From Rhodoferax sp. (GTDB lineage: Bacteria > Pseudomonadota > Gammaproteobacteria > Burkholderiales > Burkholderiaceae_C), in assembly GCF_028715765.1 (NCBI RefSeq), contig NZ_JAQURE010000029.1:1-41930 (forward strand): a DNA stretch of 41,930 nucleotides, read 5' to 3'. Shown in pieces: positions 15,352 to 24,795 of this stretch; within the stretch, counting starts at the first letter, position 1; each line of letters begins with the position of its first letter. A program made the position numbers and the translations under genes. The notes under the pieces were generated by a model. The model was not told where the DNA came from. It worked only from the letters and a program-made list of their open reading frames with translations, and made no database searches.

Positions 15352-18300
15352 ATGTTTGTTCACTTACGCCTGCACACTGAATTTTCCGTCATCGACGGCA
15401 CCACCCGAATCGATGAAGTGGTGAAAGCTGCGGCGGCAGATGGACAGGTGGCTTTGGCCATCACTGACCTTAGCAACATGTTTGGCGCGGTCAAGTTTTA
15501 CAAAGAAGGTCGCAAGCGCGGGGTCAAGCCTTTGTTGGGCACGGAGGTTTGGCTGGAAGGCTTGGGCAAGGATGCCGATCAACTCTCCCGCGTGCTGTTG
15601 TTAGTGCAAAACCGTCAGGGGTACCTCAATTTGGCAGAGCTGTTGGCGCGTGCCTGGACGCAAAACGCCAACAAAACGCAGGCCAGTGTGACTTTGGCCT
15701 GGCTTAAAGAGCTGCAAACGGGCTTGATATGCCTCTCGGGCGCGCAGGCTGGCCCGGTGGGGCAAGCCTTGTTGCAAGGCGATGAGCCGCGCGCCATGGA
15801 TGCAGCTTTGCAATTGGCAGGTGTGTTCACCCACCGTTTTTACCTTGAGCTGCAGCGTGCGGGGCGCATGGAAGATGAGGCACAGGTGGCAGGCGCTGTG
15901 CAATTGGCGCAGCGCCTGCAATTGCCGGTGGTGGCCACGCACCCGATTCAGTTCCAAGCGCCAGACGACTTTGAAGCGCATGAGGCCAGGGTCTGCATTG
16001 CCGAAGGCGAAATGTTGGCCAACCCGCGCCGGGTGCGCCGTTTTACCCGCGACCAGCACTTCAAAACCAGTGCCGAGATGCAGGCCCTGTTTGCCGATGT
16101 GCCCTCGGCCTTGGCTAACAGTGTGGAGATTGCCAAGCGCTGCAACTTGAGCCAGGTGTTGAACAAGCCGCAGTTGCCAAACTTTCCCATTCCGCCCGTG
16201 GAGGGGGTGGTGATGCAGGCCAACGATTACTTCAGGTATGCCTCGCACGAGGGTCTGAAAGAGCGCATGGCACACCTCTACCCCGACCCAGTGCAGCGTG
16301 AAGCCGAGATGCCGCGCTATCTGGAGCGGCTTGAGTTTGAGCTGGTGACGATTTTGGGCATGGGTTTTCCAGGCTACTTTTTGATTGTGGGCGACTTCAT
16401 CAACTGGGCCAAAAACAACGGTTGCCCGGTGGGGCCTGGGCGCGGCTCTGGTGCAGGCAGCCTGGTGGCTTACGCCTTGAAAATCACTGACCTGGATCCG
16501 CTGCGCTACAACCTGCTGTTTGAGCGGTTTTTGAACCCCGAGCGGGTTTCCATGCCTGACTTTGACATTGACTTTTGCCAAGGCAACCGCGACCGTGTGA
16601 TTGACTACGTGAAAGAAAAATACGGCAAAGACGCGGTCAGCCAGATCGCCACCTTTGGCACCATGGCTGCGCGCGCCGCCATTCGTGATGTGGGTCGGGT
16701 GCTGGACATGAGCTACACCTTTTGCGACGGCATCAGCAAGCTCATTCCTAACAAGCCGGGTGTGGCCGTGACGTTGCAATTGCCCCCACCAGGGCATAAA
16801 AAAGACGACAAACTGGTTTATGCCACCGAGGCCGAGCCTATTTTGGCGGAGCGTGAAGCCAAAGAAGAAGATGTGCATACGCTGCTGGAGCTGGCACGCA
16901 AGTTGGAGGGCATGACGCGCAACATTGGCATGCATGCTGGTGGGGTGCTGATTGCGCCCGGCAAGTTGACCGACTTTTGCCCTTTGTACCAGCAGCCGGG
17001 CAGTACATCGGCAGTCAGTCAGTATGACAAAAGCGATGTGGAAGCTGTCGGCTTGGTCAAGTTCGACTTTTTGGGTTTGGCCACATTGACCATTTTGGAG
17101 ATTGCCCGCGAATTCATCATCAAGCGCCACCCTGGCCAAGCGCAGTTTGCGTTTGAGAACTTGCCGTTGGACGACATGGCGGTGTACAAGTTGTTTCAAG
17201 AAGGCAAGACCGAGGCTGTGTTTCAGTTTGAATCGCGCGGCATGCAAGGCATGTTGCGTGATGCCAAGCCGACCCGACTGGAAGACTTGATTGCCCTGAA
17301 CGCCTTGTACCGCCCCGGCCCTATGGACTTGATTCCGAGCTTTGTGGCGCGCAAACATGGCCGCGAGGTGGTGGAGTACCCGCACCCGCTGGTGGCCGAC
17401 ATGCTCAGTGAAACCTACGGCATCATGGTTTACCAAGAGCAGGTGATGCAAACCGCGCAAATTTTGGGCGGCTACAGCTTGGGCGGTGCCGACATGCTGC
17501 GCCGTGCCATGGGTAAAAAAGACGCCGACGAGATGGCGCGGCATCGGCAGATTTTTCGCGACGGTGCAGCCAAAAATGACATTCCACAAGACAAAGCCGA
17601 CGAAATCTTTGACTTGATGGAGAAATTTGCCGGCTATGGGTTTAACAAATCCCATGCCGCCGCTTATTCTCTGCTGGCTTACCACACCGCTTGGCTCAAG
17701 GTGCATTACTGCGCCGAGTTTTTTTGCGCCAACATGACGGTGGAAATGGACGACACCGACAAGCTCAAGGTCTTGATGGAAGACGCCCTGAAGATGGGCT
17801 TGACCTTTGAGCCGCCAGATGTCAACCGCGGCGTGGGGCGGTTTGAGCCGGTCTCTGACAAGGTGATTCGCTATGGGTTGAGCGCTGTTAAAGGCAGTGG
17901 TCAGCAGGCCATTGAAGCCATTGTGGCGGCGCGTGAGGGCAGGGGCGTGGGGCCGCAGGGCGATGTGCAAGGCCCGTTTAAAAGTTTGTTTGATTTTTGT
18001 GCCCGGGTTGATCGCGCGCGCATCAACAAGCGCACGGTCGAGGCGCTGATCAAAGCCGGTGCCTTTGATGCCATTGAGCTCAACCGTGCCAGCTTGTTGG
18101 CCAGCGTGGACTTGGCGTTTGAGTTTGGCGCGGCGGTGGTGGCCAATGCCAACCAATGCAGCTTGTTTGATATGGGGGGCGATGATGTCCATGGCTCCAG
18201 CAGCCAGGCGCCTGACTTGGTACAAGCCACCCCTTGGGGGGTGAAAGAGCGGTTGACGTTCGAAAAAACGGCGGTCGGCTTTTATTTGTCTGGTCATCTA

Positions 18301-18915
18301 TTTGACGAGGTGCGCACCGAGGTGCGCCGTTTTGCCAAGCGAGCCATTTCAGATCTGATCGACACCCGCGAACCGCAGTTGCTGGCGGGCATCGTGACCG
18401 ATATGCGCGTCATCAACGGCCAGCGCGGCAAGCTGGCGCTGTTCAAGCTGGATGATGCCTCGGGCGTGATTGAGGCGCGTGCCGACGAGGCGCTGATCAA
18501 CGCCCACAAAGACCTGCTCAAAGACGACGAATTGGTGATTGTGATGGGCAAGCAGCAGCCAGACCGCTTTTCGGGTGGCATGCAGCTGACCGTGACGCAG
18601 CTCTGGAGCCTGGCGCAAGCCCGCTGTCGTTTTGGCAAATACCTGCGGGTCAGCGGCGAAACCGGCGCTCAGGGCTTAAAACTCGACCTGGCGCGGCTGT
18701 TGCGCGACTTTCCCGCTCAAAAAGAGAGCACAGAGCAGGGGGATGTGATGCGTGGTTTGGGTGTGCGCATGCAGTTGACCTGTGTCAGCGCAGAGGGCAC
18801 AGCCCGTGCCGAGGTTCAGCTGGGTGAGCGTGCCAAGTTCTTCCCCAGTGATGCCGCACTGGCCAGTTGGTGGGCACAAGTCAGGCCTGGGCAGGCCGAA
18901 ATTGTTTACGAATAA
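15352..18915 (+). CDS. dnaE: DNA polymerase III alpha subunit
   Basis: Replicative polymerase catalytic subunit, 1187 residues (E. coli about 1160). An N-terminal PHP domain opens with HLRLHTEFSVIDG. The palm domain follows, with GPGRGSGAGSLVAYAL and the catalytic aspartates in PDFDIDF (about residues 401-407). The fingers/thumb blocks LYRPGPM, MVYQEQVMQ and GYGFNKSHAAAYS and a C-terminal OB-fold region (LLAGIVTDMRV.. LFKLDDASG) are all present, so the gene looks intact. The start is the ATG at 15352, with only a weak AGAAG upstream. It is divergent from the response regulator (55 bp gap) and convergent with tolA. A long open frame on the opposite strand inside it is a composition artefact. 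Confidence 0.97.
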   Translation: MFVHLRLHTEFSVIDGTTRIDEVVKAAAADGQVALAITDLSNMFGAVKFYKEGRKRGVKPLLGTEVWLEGLGKDADQLSRVLLLVQNRQGYLNLAELLARAWTQNANKTQASVTLAWLKELQTGLICLSGAQAGPVGQALLQGDEPRAMDAALQLAGVFTHRFYLELQRAGRMEDEAQVAGAVQLAQRLQLPVVATHPIQFQAPDDFEAHEARVCIAEGEMLANPRRVRRFTRDQHFKTSAEMQALFADVPSALANSVEIAKRCNLSQVLNKPQLPNFPIPPVEGVVMQANDYFRYASHEGLKERMAHLYPDPVQREAEMPRYLERLEFELVTILGMGFPGYFLIVGDFINWAKNNGCPVGPGRGSGAGSLVAYALKITDLDPLRYNLLFERFLNPERVSMPDFDIDFCQGNRDRVIDYVKEKYGKDAVSQIATFGTMAARAAIRDVGRVLDMSYTFCDGISKLIPNKPGVAVTLQLPPPGHKKDDKLVYATEAEPILAEREAKEEDVHTLLELARKLEGMTRNIGMHAGGVLIAPGKLTDFCPLYQQPGSTSAVSQYDKSDVEAVGLVKFDFLGLATLTILEIAREFIIKRHPGQAQFAFENLPLDDMAVYKLFQEGKTEAVFQFESRGMQGMLRDAKPTRLEDLIALNALYRPGPMDLIPSFVARKHGREVVEYPHPLVADMLSETYGIMVYQEQVMQTAQILGGYSLGGADMLRRAMGKKDADEMARHRQIFRDGAAKNDIPQDKADEIFDLMEKFAGYGFNKSHAAAYSLLAYHTAWLKVHYCAEFFCANMTVEMDDTDKLKVLMEDALKMGLTFEPPDVNRGVGRFEPVSDKVIRYGLSAVKGSGQQAIEAIVAAREGRGVGPQGDVQGPFKSLFDFCARVDRARINKRTVEALIKAGAFDAIELNRASLLASVDLAFEFGAAVVANANQCSLFDMGGDDVHGSSSQAPDLVQATPWGVKERLTFEKTAVGFYLSGHLFDEVRTEVRRFAKRAISDLIDTREPQLLAGIVTDMRVINGQRGKLALFKLDDASGVIEARADEALINAHKDLLKDDELVIVMGKQQPDRFSGGMQLTVTQLWSLAQARCRFGKYLRVSGETGAQGLKLDLARLLRDFPAQKESTEQGDVMRGLGVRMQLTCVSAEGTARAEVQLGERAKFFPSDAALASWWAQVRPGQAEIVYE

Positions 18916-18928
18916 TATATAAGAAATT

Positions 18929-18979
18929 GGCCTCTAGCGCTTATAAATAAAGCGCTAATAGCTATTTAAATAATAGCTA
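18929..18979 (-). repeat. Double-hairpin intergenic repeat between dnaE and tolA
   Basis: Two perfect stem-loops in tandem fill the gap between the convergent genes. TAGCGCTT-N7-AAGCGCTA is at 18935-18957 and TAGCTATT-N5-AATAGCTA at 18959-18979; the second contains the tolA stop codon. On the minus strand the order is A hairpin (TAGCTA), B hairpin (AGCGCT), then GAGGCCAATTT. I recall this layout from palindromic elements scattered in Comamonadaceae genomes. It probably acts as a bidirectional transcription terminator. A second copy-like element lies at 41178-41233. Confidence 0.65.
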
Positions 18980-19843
18980 ATCTTTGGGGCGAAAGCTGAT
19001 GATCAGCTCGGGGGGGACGCGGCCATCGGTGTCTCGGGGCAGCACTTCTGTTTTGTCAATGGCTTTGAGTACGGCATCGTCCCAAGCCTTGTCGCCACTG
19101 GATTTGAGCAATTTGCGCGAGATGATGCTGCCCTCTGGGGCGGTGCGCACCTCTACCTCGGCACTGGGGTTACCAGCAATGTCTTCAGTGAATACGATGT
19201 TGGGCTTGATGCGTGCCCTGATGCGGCCCGCATAGCTGGCAGAAGGTCCCGCAGATTTGAGGGCAGTGCCCGTGGCGGCTGGGCCGCCGCTGGCGCCTGC
19301 CAAGCCTGCCATGCGTTGCAGATTTTTTTGCCGCTGTGCTTCAAGCTGCTTGGCCTGCAACTGCTCTTGTTTTTTGTCTTTCTCACGTTGCGCCTTGTCC
19401 AACTGCGCTTGTTTGAGCTGTTCAGCTTTGAGTTTGTCTTTTTCAGCTTGGCGTTTTTCTTGTAGCAACTTGACTGCTTTGCGCTTTTCTTGTTCTGCAA
19501 GTTGTTCTTTGAGCTTGCGCTTGCGCAACTTTTCTTGTTCGAGCGCAATGTCAACTTTGGGGGTTTCTACCTCAGGTGGCGGTGCCGGTCGGGGCGCTTG
19601 TTGAGGGATATCTTGCACGGGTTCTGGTGGCGGGGGCGGTTGCAGCGCGGGTGCTGCGGCCACAGGCACACTGGCCCAGAGTTCAGCTTCTGCGCTGAGG
19701 TTTTGAGCGTCTCGCCTCCAGTGCACGCCCCAAGTCAAGGCGGCCATGAGCAAACCATGTGCCAACAACGCCAAAACCAGCGCACGCAGCAACCCTGGGG
19801 TGGGTGGCGGGGCAAATTGAAGGCGGTCGGTGGTGGCTTGCAT
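18977..19843 (-). CDS. tolA: Tol-Pal system protein TolA
   Basis: Inner-membrane-anchored periplasm-spanning protein of the Tol-Pal envelope machine, 288 residues. A single N-terminal TM (about 19-40) is followed by a proline-rich segment (QPPPPPEPVQ.. RPAPPPEVETPKV), a long lysine/glutamate/glutamine coiled coil (about 100-175, many EKxxAE repeats), and a C-terminal TolA/TonB-like domain (YAGRIRARIKPNIVF.. GNPSAEVEVRTAPEGSI). It uses TolQR proton-motive energy to engage Pal-TolB during cell constriction. The start is the ATG at 19843; a TTG two codons earlier is possible. tolB and pal are not downstream, because the gene meets dnaE head-on, so the tol cluster is split in this organism. Confidence 0.92.
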   Translation of the reverse strand: MQATTDRLQFAPPPTPGLLRALVLALLAHGLLMAALTWGVHWRRDAQNLSAEAELWASVPVAAAPALQPPPPPEPVQDIPQQAPRPAPPPEVETPKVDIALEQEKLRKRKLKEQLAEQEKRKAVKLLQEKRQAEKDKLKAEQLKQAQLDKAQREKDKKQEQLQAKQLEAQRQKNLQRMAGLAGASGGPAATGTALKSAGPSASYAGRIRARIKPNIVFTEDIAGNPSAEVEVRTAPEGSIISRKLLKSSGDKAWDDAVLKAIDKTEVLPRDTDGRVPPELIISFRPKD

Positions 19844-19852
19844 GGGCAAAAA

Positions 19853-20272
<420 letters not shown>

Positions 20273-20289
20273 GGTTGACTCCTGAGGGC

Positions 20290-20982
20290 TCAGTGACCAG
20301 AAGGTGTTTGCGCACCCACATTGCGCTGCAAAATGTTAGAAAACTCTTCAATGAAGGTTTCCAGGCGAATGGCTGTTCGGTCAATGTCACGGGCAAAACG
20401 GTTGTAGGCCACCACCGCTGGGATGGCTGCAAACAGGCCAATGGCGGTGGCCACCAAGGCCTCTGCAATGCCGGGCGCCACGCTGGCCAACGTGACCTGG
20501 GTCAAGGCTGCCAATCCGGTGAACGCATGCATGATGCCCCACACCGTGCCGAACAACCCGACATAGGGTGAGACCGAGCCCACGGAGGCCAAAAAGCTCA
20601 AATGGGTTTCCACCACATCCATCTCGCGCTGGAAACTGGCGCGCATGGCACGGCGAGCGCCATCCATCAGTGTGCTGGCGTCGGTGATGCGCCGTTCACG
20701 CAGTTTTTGGTATTCGCGCATGCCACTGGCAAAAATGCGCTCCATGGGGCCGGCCGTGCGGGCGTTTTGGGTGGCTGCAGCAAACAAGTCGTTCAAGTTG
20801 CTGCCTGACCAAAATTCGCGCTCGAAATTGTCGTTGAGCTGCTTGACCTTGCCCAATGAAAACAGTTTACGAAAAATAGCCGCCCAACTGGCAATTGAGA
20901 CGGTGATGAGCAGCAGCATGACCGCTTGCACCACCACACTGGCGTGCAACACAAGTTGGATGATCGAGAGGTCTTGGTTCAT
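20290..20982 (-). CDS. tolQ: Tol-Pal system protein TolQ
   Basis: 230-residue MotA/TolQ/ExbB proton-channel protein. There are three membrane segments: about 15-35 (VVVQAVMLLLITVSIASWAAIF), about 130-155 (SVGSVSPYVGLFGTVWGIMHAF) and about 170-192 (IAEALVATAIGLFAAIPAVVAY), the last two carrying the family signature. It acts with TolR as the proton-motive-force motor for TolA. The gene sits between ybgC and tolR, the standard gammaproteobacterial/betaproteobacterial order. No clear Shine-Dalgarno sequence precedes its ATG. Confidence 0.95.
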   Translation of the reverse strand: MNQDLSIIQLVLHASVVVQAVMLLLITVSIASWAAIFRKLFSLGKVKQLNDNFEREFWSGSNLNDLFAAATQNARTAGPMERIFASGMREYQKLRERRITDASTLMDGARRAMRASFQREMDVVETHLSFLASVGSVSPYVGLFGTVWGIMHAFTGLAALTQVTLASVAPGIAEALVATAIGLFAAIPAVVAYNRFARDIDRTAIRLETFIEEFSNILQRNVGAQTPSGH

Positions 20983-21010
20983 GGTGGTTTGTCAAAAAGT
21001 CTAAAGGGGG

Positions 21011-21439
21011 TCAGGTCAATGCGTCAAGAATTTGTGCGGGAATTCGCTCAGGCTTCAATGATTCAGCATTGACCCAACCCGCCCGAATGGTGGCCTCGCA
21101 CAGCAACACACGCTGGGCAGGAGATTGTAAAAACGCCTGCTGAAAGATGGTCATGGAGGCGCGCCCGGCATGGGTCAAAGTGGTGGTGATGCAGAGTTCA
21201 TCATCAAGTTTGGCGCTTTTCAGGTAGTGCACATCCGCATGTCCCACCACAAACATGCCGCCAGTGCGCTCGCGCAGCGCCTGCTGGTGAATGTCTTTGG
21301 TACGCAACCATTCGGTGCGCGAGCGTTCAAAAAACTTCAGGTAATTGGCGTAAAACACAATGCCGCCAGCGTCGGTGTCTTCCCAGTACACCCGCACTGG
21401 CCAGTTGAAGGTTTCGACGATGGGCGCCAACTGACTCAT
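21011..21439 (-). CDS. ybgC: Tol-Pal-associated acyl-CoA thioesterase YbgC
   Basis: 142-residue hot-dog-fold thioesterase. The signature YWEDTDAGGIVFYANYLKF with the catalytic aspartate (EDTDAGG) is followed by FERSRTEWL. Family members hydrolyse short acyl-CoA or acyl-ACP thioesters and are co-transcribed with tolQRA. Its ATG overlaps the stop codon of the upstream aminotransferase by 4 nt (ATGA), so the two are translationally coupled. It is followed after 28 bp by tolQ. Confidence 0.92.
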   Translation of the reverse strand: MSQLAPIVETFNWPVRVYWEDTDAGGIVFYANYLKFFERSRTEWLRTKDIHQQALRERTGGMFVVGHADVHYLKSAKLDDELCITTTLTHAGRASMTIFQQAFLQSPAQRVLLCEATIRAGWVNAESLKPERIPAQILDALT

Positions 21440-22620
21440 GCCAGCAAAGCCTTCAGCCGGTCAATGGCCGTATGCAGTTGTGGCATGGCGTTGGCCGTAG
21501 AAAAGCGAATGAAGTGTTGGGTGTCTGCCTGGCCAAAATCGCGCCCAGGAGTGACCGCCACATGGGCGCGGTGCATCAGCTCAAAAGCCAAATCCCAACT
21601 GCCGCTGAGACCCAGTTTTTGGCAGGCGGCAGTGCAGTCAGCCCAGGCATAGAACGCGCCGTCTGGCATCACGGGCACAGTCAAGCCCAACGCATTGAGT
21701 GCGGGAATGAAATCGTCGCGCCGGGCTTTGAATTCAGCTCGGCGGCGTTCGTACTCGGCCAGGCTCTCGGCCTCAAAACAGGCCAGCGCAGCGTATTGAG
21801 AAATTGTGCTGGGGCAGATGAACAGGTTTTGTGCCAAACGCTCGATCACGGGCACGAGTTTTTCAGGCACCACCAGCCAGCCAAGTCGCCACCCCGTCAT
21901 GTTGAAGTATTTGGAAAAACTGTTGATGCTGATGATCTGGTCATCAAGCGTCAATGCGGTTTGACCAAATTGGGCGTCATGGCTGAGACCAAGGTAAATT
22001 TCATCCACCATTGAAATGCCATCTTGCGCTTGTACTACCTCATGTATAAGCTTCATTTCTGATAGCAAAATAGAGGTGCCAGTGGGGTTGGATGGCGAGG
22101 CCAACAACACACCTTTGGTGTGCTGCGTCCAAGCGGCTTTGACTTTGTCGGCACTGAGTTGAAAGCGCTCAGCCGCGGTGGTGGGAATCAAAACGGCCCG
22201 ACCTTCTGCAGCAGACACAAAGTGCCGGTTGCATGGGTAGCTGGGATCAGGCATGAGGATTTCATCGCCAGCCTCGATCAGTGCCAGGCAAGCCAGTTGC
22301 AATGCGGCCGAGGCGCCTGCGGTCACCACAATTCGGCTGGCGGGCACATCTGCCGCAAAGTGGCAGGCATACCAGGCGCTGATGCGTTCGCGCAGTTCGG
22401 GCAAACCAGTGGCTGGGGTGTAGTGGGTCAGCCCGTCACGGATGGCTTTGACAGCAGCCTCTTGCACCAGCTCTGGTGCCGTGAAATCGGGCTCGCCAAT
22501 GTTCAAAAACACCATGGGGCGGTCGGTGTGAGCGATTTGAGAGGCGATGTTGCTGGCGGCTTTGGCCATTTCCATCACGTAAAAGGGGTCAATGCGCTGG
22601 GCGCGCTGGGTAACACGCAT
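21436..22620 (-). CDS. PLP-dependent class I/II aminotransferase
   Basis: 394 residues, fold type I. Blocks present: NIGEPDF and HYTPATGLPELRERI (N-terminal part), PDPSYPCNRHF, SPSNPTGT, DEIYLGL, and the PLP-binding lysine K237 in NSFSKYFNMTGWRLGW; the substrate arginine is in HFIRFS near the C-terminus. It resembles aspartate/valine-pyruvate-type aminotransferases, but the amino acid specificity cannot be fixed from the motifs. The start is the ATG at 22620, directly after a TTG codon that could also serve. It sits 6 bp after nusB and overlaps ybgC. Around 22025-22080 the gene becomes AT-richer than its surroundings, without breaking the frame. Confidence 0.88.
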   Translation of the reverse strand: MRVTQRAQRIDPFYVMEMAKAASNIASQIAHTDRPMVFLNIGEPDFTAPELVQEAAVKAIRDGLTHYTPATGLPELRERISAWYACHFAADVPASRIVVTAGASAALQLACLALIEAGDEILMPDPSYPCNRHFVSAAEGRAVLIPTTAAERFQLSADKVKAAWTQHTKGVLLASPSNPTGTSILLSEMKLIHEVVQAQDGISMVDEIYLGLSHDAQFGQTALTLDDQIISINSFSKYFNMTGWRLGWLVVPEKLVPVIERLAQNLFICPSTISQYAALACFEAESLAEYERRRAEFKARRDDFIPALNALGLTVPVMPDGAFYAWADCTAACQKLGLSGSWDLAFELMHRAHVAVTPGRDFGQADTQHFIRFSTANAMPQLHTAIDRLKALLA

Positions 22621-22626
22621 CAAGGG

Positions 22627-23157
22627 TCAACGGGTGGCGTGTTGATCAGCCGCAACTTCAACTTCGCGCAGTTGGCGTGCCAATGCGTTGAGCACGCCGT
22701 TGACGTATTTGTGGCCATCGGTTCCGCCAAATTCCTTGGCCAACTCCACAGATTCATTGAGTACCACACGCCACGGAATGTCCAGGCAGTGTTTGAGTTC
22801 ATACGCACCAATCCACATGGCAGCATGCTCTACCGGTGAAATTTCGGCCATGGGTCGATCCAGCAACGGCAAGATCAAGGCATCCAAAGCTTGCGCCTGC
22901 TCAGCGCACCCATGCAGCAGGGCATCAAAATGGGCTGAATCTGCTTTGGTAAACCCTTGCAAATCGCGGGTAAAGGCATCAATGAGTTCAGTTTCATTTT
23001 TGCCCACCAGCACTTGGTACAGGGCTTGCAGCGCAAATTCACGGGAACGCGAGCGGTCAGATTTGCTGGCTGCCTTGCGTACACCGGTACTGGTCAAGCC
23101 TTTGCGTGGCTGCCGTGGCGGGCGTTTGGAAGGGGTGGGGTGGCTTGAGACGCTCAT
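22627..23157 (-). CDS. nusB: Transcription antitermination factor NusB
   Basis: 176 residues. A basic N-terminal extension (about 35 residues, [12 protein letters not shown]) precedes the all-helical NusB domain ([64 protein letters not shown]). It binds boxA RNA with NusE (S10) for rRNA antitermination. Its ATG overlaps the ribH stop codon by one base (TAATG). The ribH-nusB pairing is widely conserved in bacteria and supports both calls. Confidence 0.96.
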   Translation of the reverse strand: MSVSSHPTPSKRPPRQPRKGLTSTGVRKAASKSDRSRSREFALQALYQVLVGKNETELIDAFTRDLQGFTKADSAHFDALLHGCAEQAQALDALILPLLDRPMAEISPVEHAAMWIGAYELKHCLDIPWRVVLNESVELAKEFGGTDGHKYVNGVLNALARQLREVEVAADQHATR

Positions 23158-23630
23158 TAAATACTCTCTAGTAGGTTGGCCATTTCAACAGCCACACGTG
23201 CTGCATCACGGCCCTTGTCAGTTTGTCGCTCGATGGCTTGCGCAAGGGTTTCAGTTGTCAAAATGGCATTCGCGATGGGCAATTGGTAGTCAAGCGCAAC
23301 CCGGCTGACACCTGCCCCCGACTCATTGGCAACCAATTCAAAGTGGTAGGTTTCACCCCGGATGATGCAGCCCAAAGCAATCAAGGCGTCGTATTCAAGC
23401 TTTTCGGCCATGGCCATGAGTGCGACTGGAATTTCAAGCGCACCGGGCACTTGTACCAGCGTGATGTGTTTTTCAGGCACACCCAGTGCCAAGAGTTCTG
23501 CGGTGCACGCGTCAGCCAAGGCGTTGGTGATGCTGGAATTGAAGCGCGCTTGGACAATCCCAATGGTGAGTTTTTTCCCATCTAGGCGTGTGTCGTGGGT
23601 ATTCAAATGACCCTGGTCTGCGTTCAACAT
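23157..23630 (-). CDS. ribH: 6,7-dimethyl-8-ribityllumazine synthase
   Basis: 157 residues, lumazine synthase. It condenses 5-amino-6-ribitylamino-uracil with 3,4-dihydroxy-2-butanone 4-phosphate, the penultimate riboflavin step. Family blocks are present: [49 protein letters not shown] (with the catalytic histidine in the TYHFE region) and [18 protein letters not shown]. It lies between ribBX and nusB on the same strand. The ATG at 23630 lacks a strong Shine-Dalgarno sequence. Confidence 0.96.
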   Translation of the reverse strand: MLNADQGHLNTHDTRLDGKKLTIGIVQARFNSSITNALADACTAELLALGVPEKHITLVQVPGALEIPVALMAMAEKLEYDALIALGCIIRGETYHFELVANESGAGVSRVALDYQLPIANAILTTETLAQAIERQTDKGRDAARVAVEMANLLESI

Positions 23631-23662
23631 ATGCGTTATCCCAAAAATGAAGAGTTGATGAG

Positions 23663-24778
23663 TCAGGCAGGCACGTAGCCCACAATTTCAAGGCCATAGC
23701 CATGCATGCTGGGCATCCGGCGTGGGTTGCCCAAAAGTCTCATTTTGTGTACACCACATTCGCGCAGTATTTGGGCACCAATGCCATAGGTGCGTAAGTC
23801 CATGCGGCCACGCTCGGGGCCGTGGCTGGCTTTGGCAGTGCCATCAAACTGGGCTAAGAGTTGTTTGCCGGTTTCGCCGCAATTTAAAAAGACCACAACA
23901 CCTCTGCCTTCTTCTGCGACCTTCTGCAGGCTGGCATCCAGGCTCCATGAGTGCATGGTGCGACCGATTTCAAGCGCGTCAAGCACCGACAAGGGTTCGT
24001 GCACGCGCGCCAAAACTGCATCGTCCGGCGACCATGTGCCTTTGACCAGTGCCAAATGCACGCCGTGCGCTGTTTTGTCTTTGAAAGCGTGTGCGGAAAA
24101 TTCCCCAAATGCTGTTTTGAGCGGACGGGTGCCGAGCGAGACCACCAATGATTCGGTGCGACTGCGGTGGGCAATCAGGTCGGCAATCGTGCCAATTTTC
24201 AAACCATGCTCGGCTGCAAAGAGTTGCAAATCGGGCAAACGCGCCATGGTGCCGTCGTCTTTCATGATTTCGCAAATCATGGCTGCTGGTGTACAACCCG
24301 CCAAGCCAGCAAGATCACAACCAGCTTCGGTGTGACCCGCTCGCATCAGCACACCACCGTCTACCGCCTGCAGTGGAAACACATGGCCAGGTTGCACCAA
24401 ATCAAGCGGTTTGGCATTTTGGGACACAGTGACTTGGATGGTTCGGGCACGATCAGCGGCTGAAATGCCGGTGGTGACACCTTCTGCCGCTTCAATGGAA
24501 ACCGTAAAAGCAGTTCCTTTTTTGTCACCATTGCGTACGGTCATGGGTGGCAACTGCAGGTGTTCACAGCGCTCGCGCGTGAGTGTGAGGCAGATCAAAC
24601 CACGGCCAAAACGCGCCATAAAGTTCACCGCTTCAGCGCTGACATGATCCGCTGCCATGATCAAGTCACCTTCGTTTTCACGGTCTTCTTCGTCAACCAA
24701 AATGACCATGCGCCCAGCACGCATGTCTGCCACGATGTCTTCAATGGGTGAAATAGCTGCAGGTGATAGTTTTGTCAT
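23663..24778 (-). CDS. ribB: 3,4-dihydroxy-2-butanone 4-phosphate synthase with degenerate GTP cyclohydrolase II domain (RibBX type)
   Basis: 371 residues. The N-terminal RibB domain (about 1-205) is intact: [15 protein letters not shown] acidic loop, [19 protein letters not shown] and PAAMICEIM. It makes dihydroxybutanone phosphate from ribulose 5-phosphate. The C-terminal half is GTP cyclohydrolase II-like ([42 protein letters not shown]) but lacks the three zinc cysteines that follow RVHSE in active enzymes, here RVHEPL. That is the pattern of the proteobacterial RibBX variant, so cyclohydrolase II activity must come from a separate ribA elsewhere. The gene lies 17 bp after ribE and 32 bp before ribH. 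I see no FMN riboswitch in front of it. Confidence 0.9.
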   Translation of the reverse strand: MTKLSPAAISPIEDIVADMRAGRMVILVDEEDRENEGDLIMAADHVSAEAVNFMARFGRGLICLTLTRERCEHLQLPPMTVRNGDKKGTAFTVSIEAAEGVTTGISAADRARTIQVTVSQNAKPLDLVQPGHVFPLQAVDGGVLMRAGHTEAGCDLAGLAGCTPAAMICEIMKDDGTMARLPDLQLFAAEHGLKIGTIADLIAHRSRTESLVVSLGTRPLKTAFGEFSAHAFKDKTAHGVHLALVKGTWSPDDAVLARVHEPLSVLDALEIGRTMHSWSLDASLQKVAEEGRGVVVFLNCGETGKQLLAQFDGTAKASHGPERGRMDLRTYGIGAQILRECGVHKMRLLGNPRRMPSMHGYGLEIVGYVPA

Positions 24779-24795
24779 GAAAAGAGCAGTAAAAA

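Noticed and set aside
15601..18297. Very long open frame (about 900 codons) antisense to dnaE
   Set aside because: It lies opposite an intact, highly conserved gene, has no recognisable domains and has the His/Val/Gln-rich composition typical of the reverse complement of G/C-biased codons.
22020..22085. AT-rich stretch in the aminotransferase gene resembling part of the double-hairpin repeat
   Set aside because: Only a GCTAT core is shared, no paired B stem is present, and the protein there has normal family length between SPSNPTGT and DEIY.
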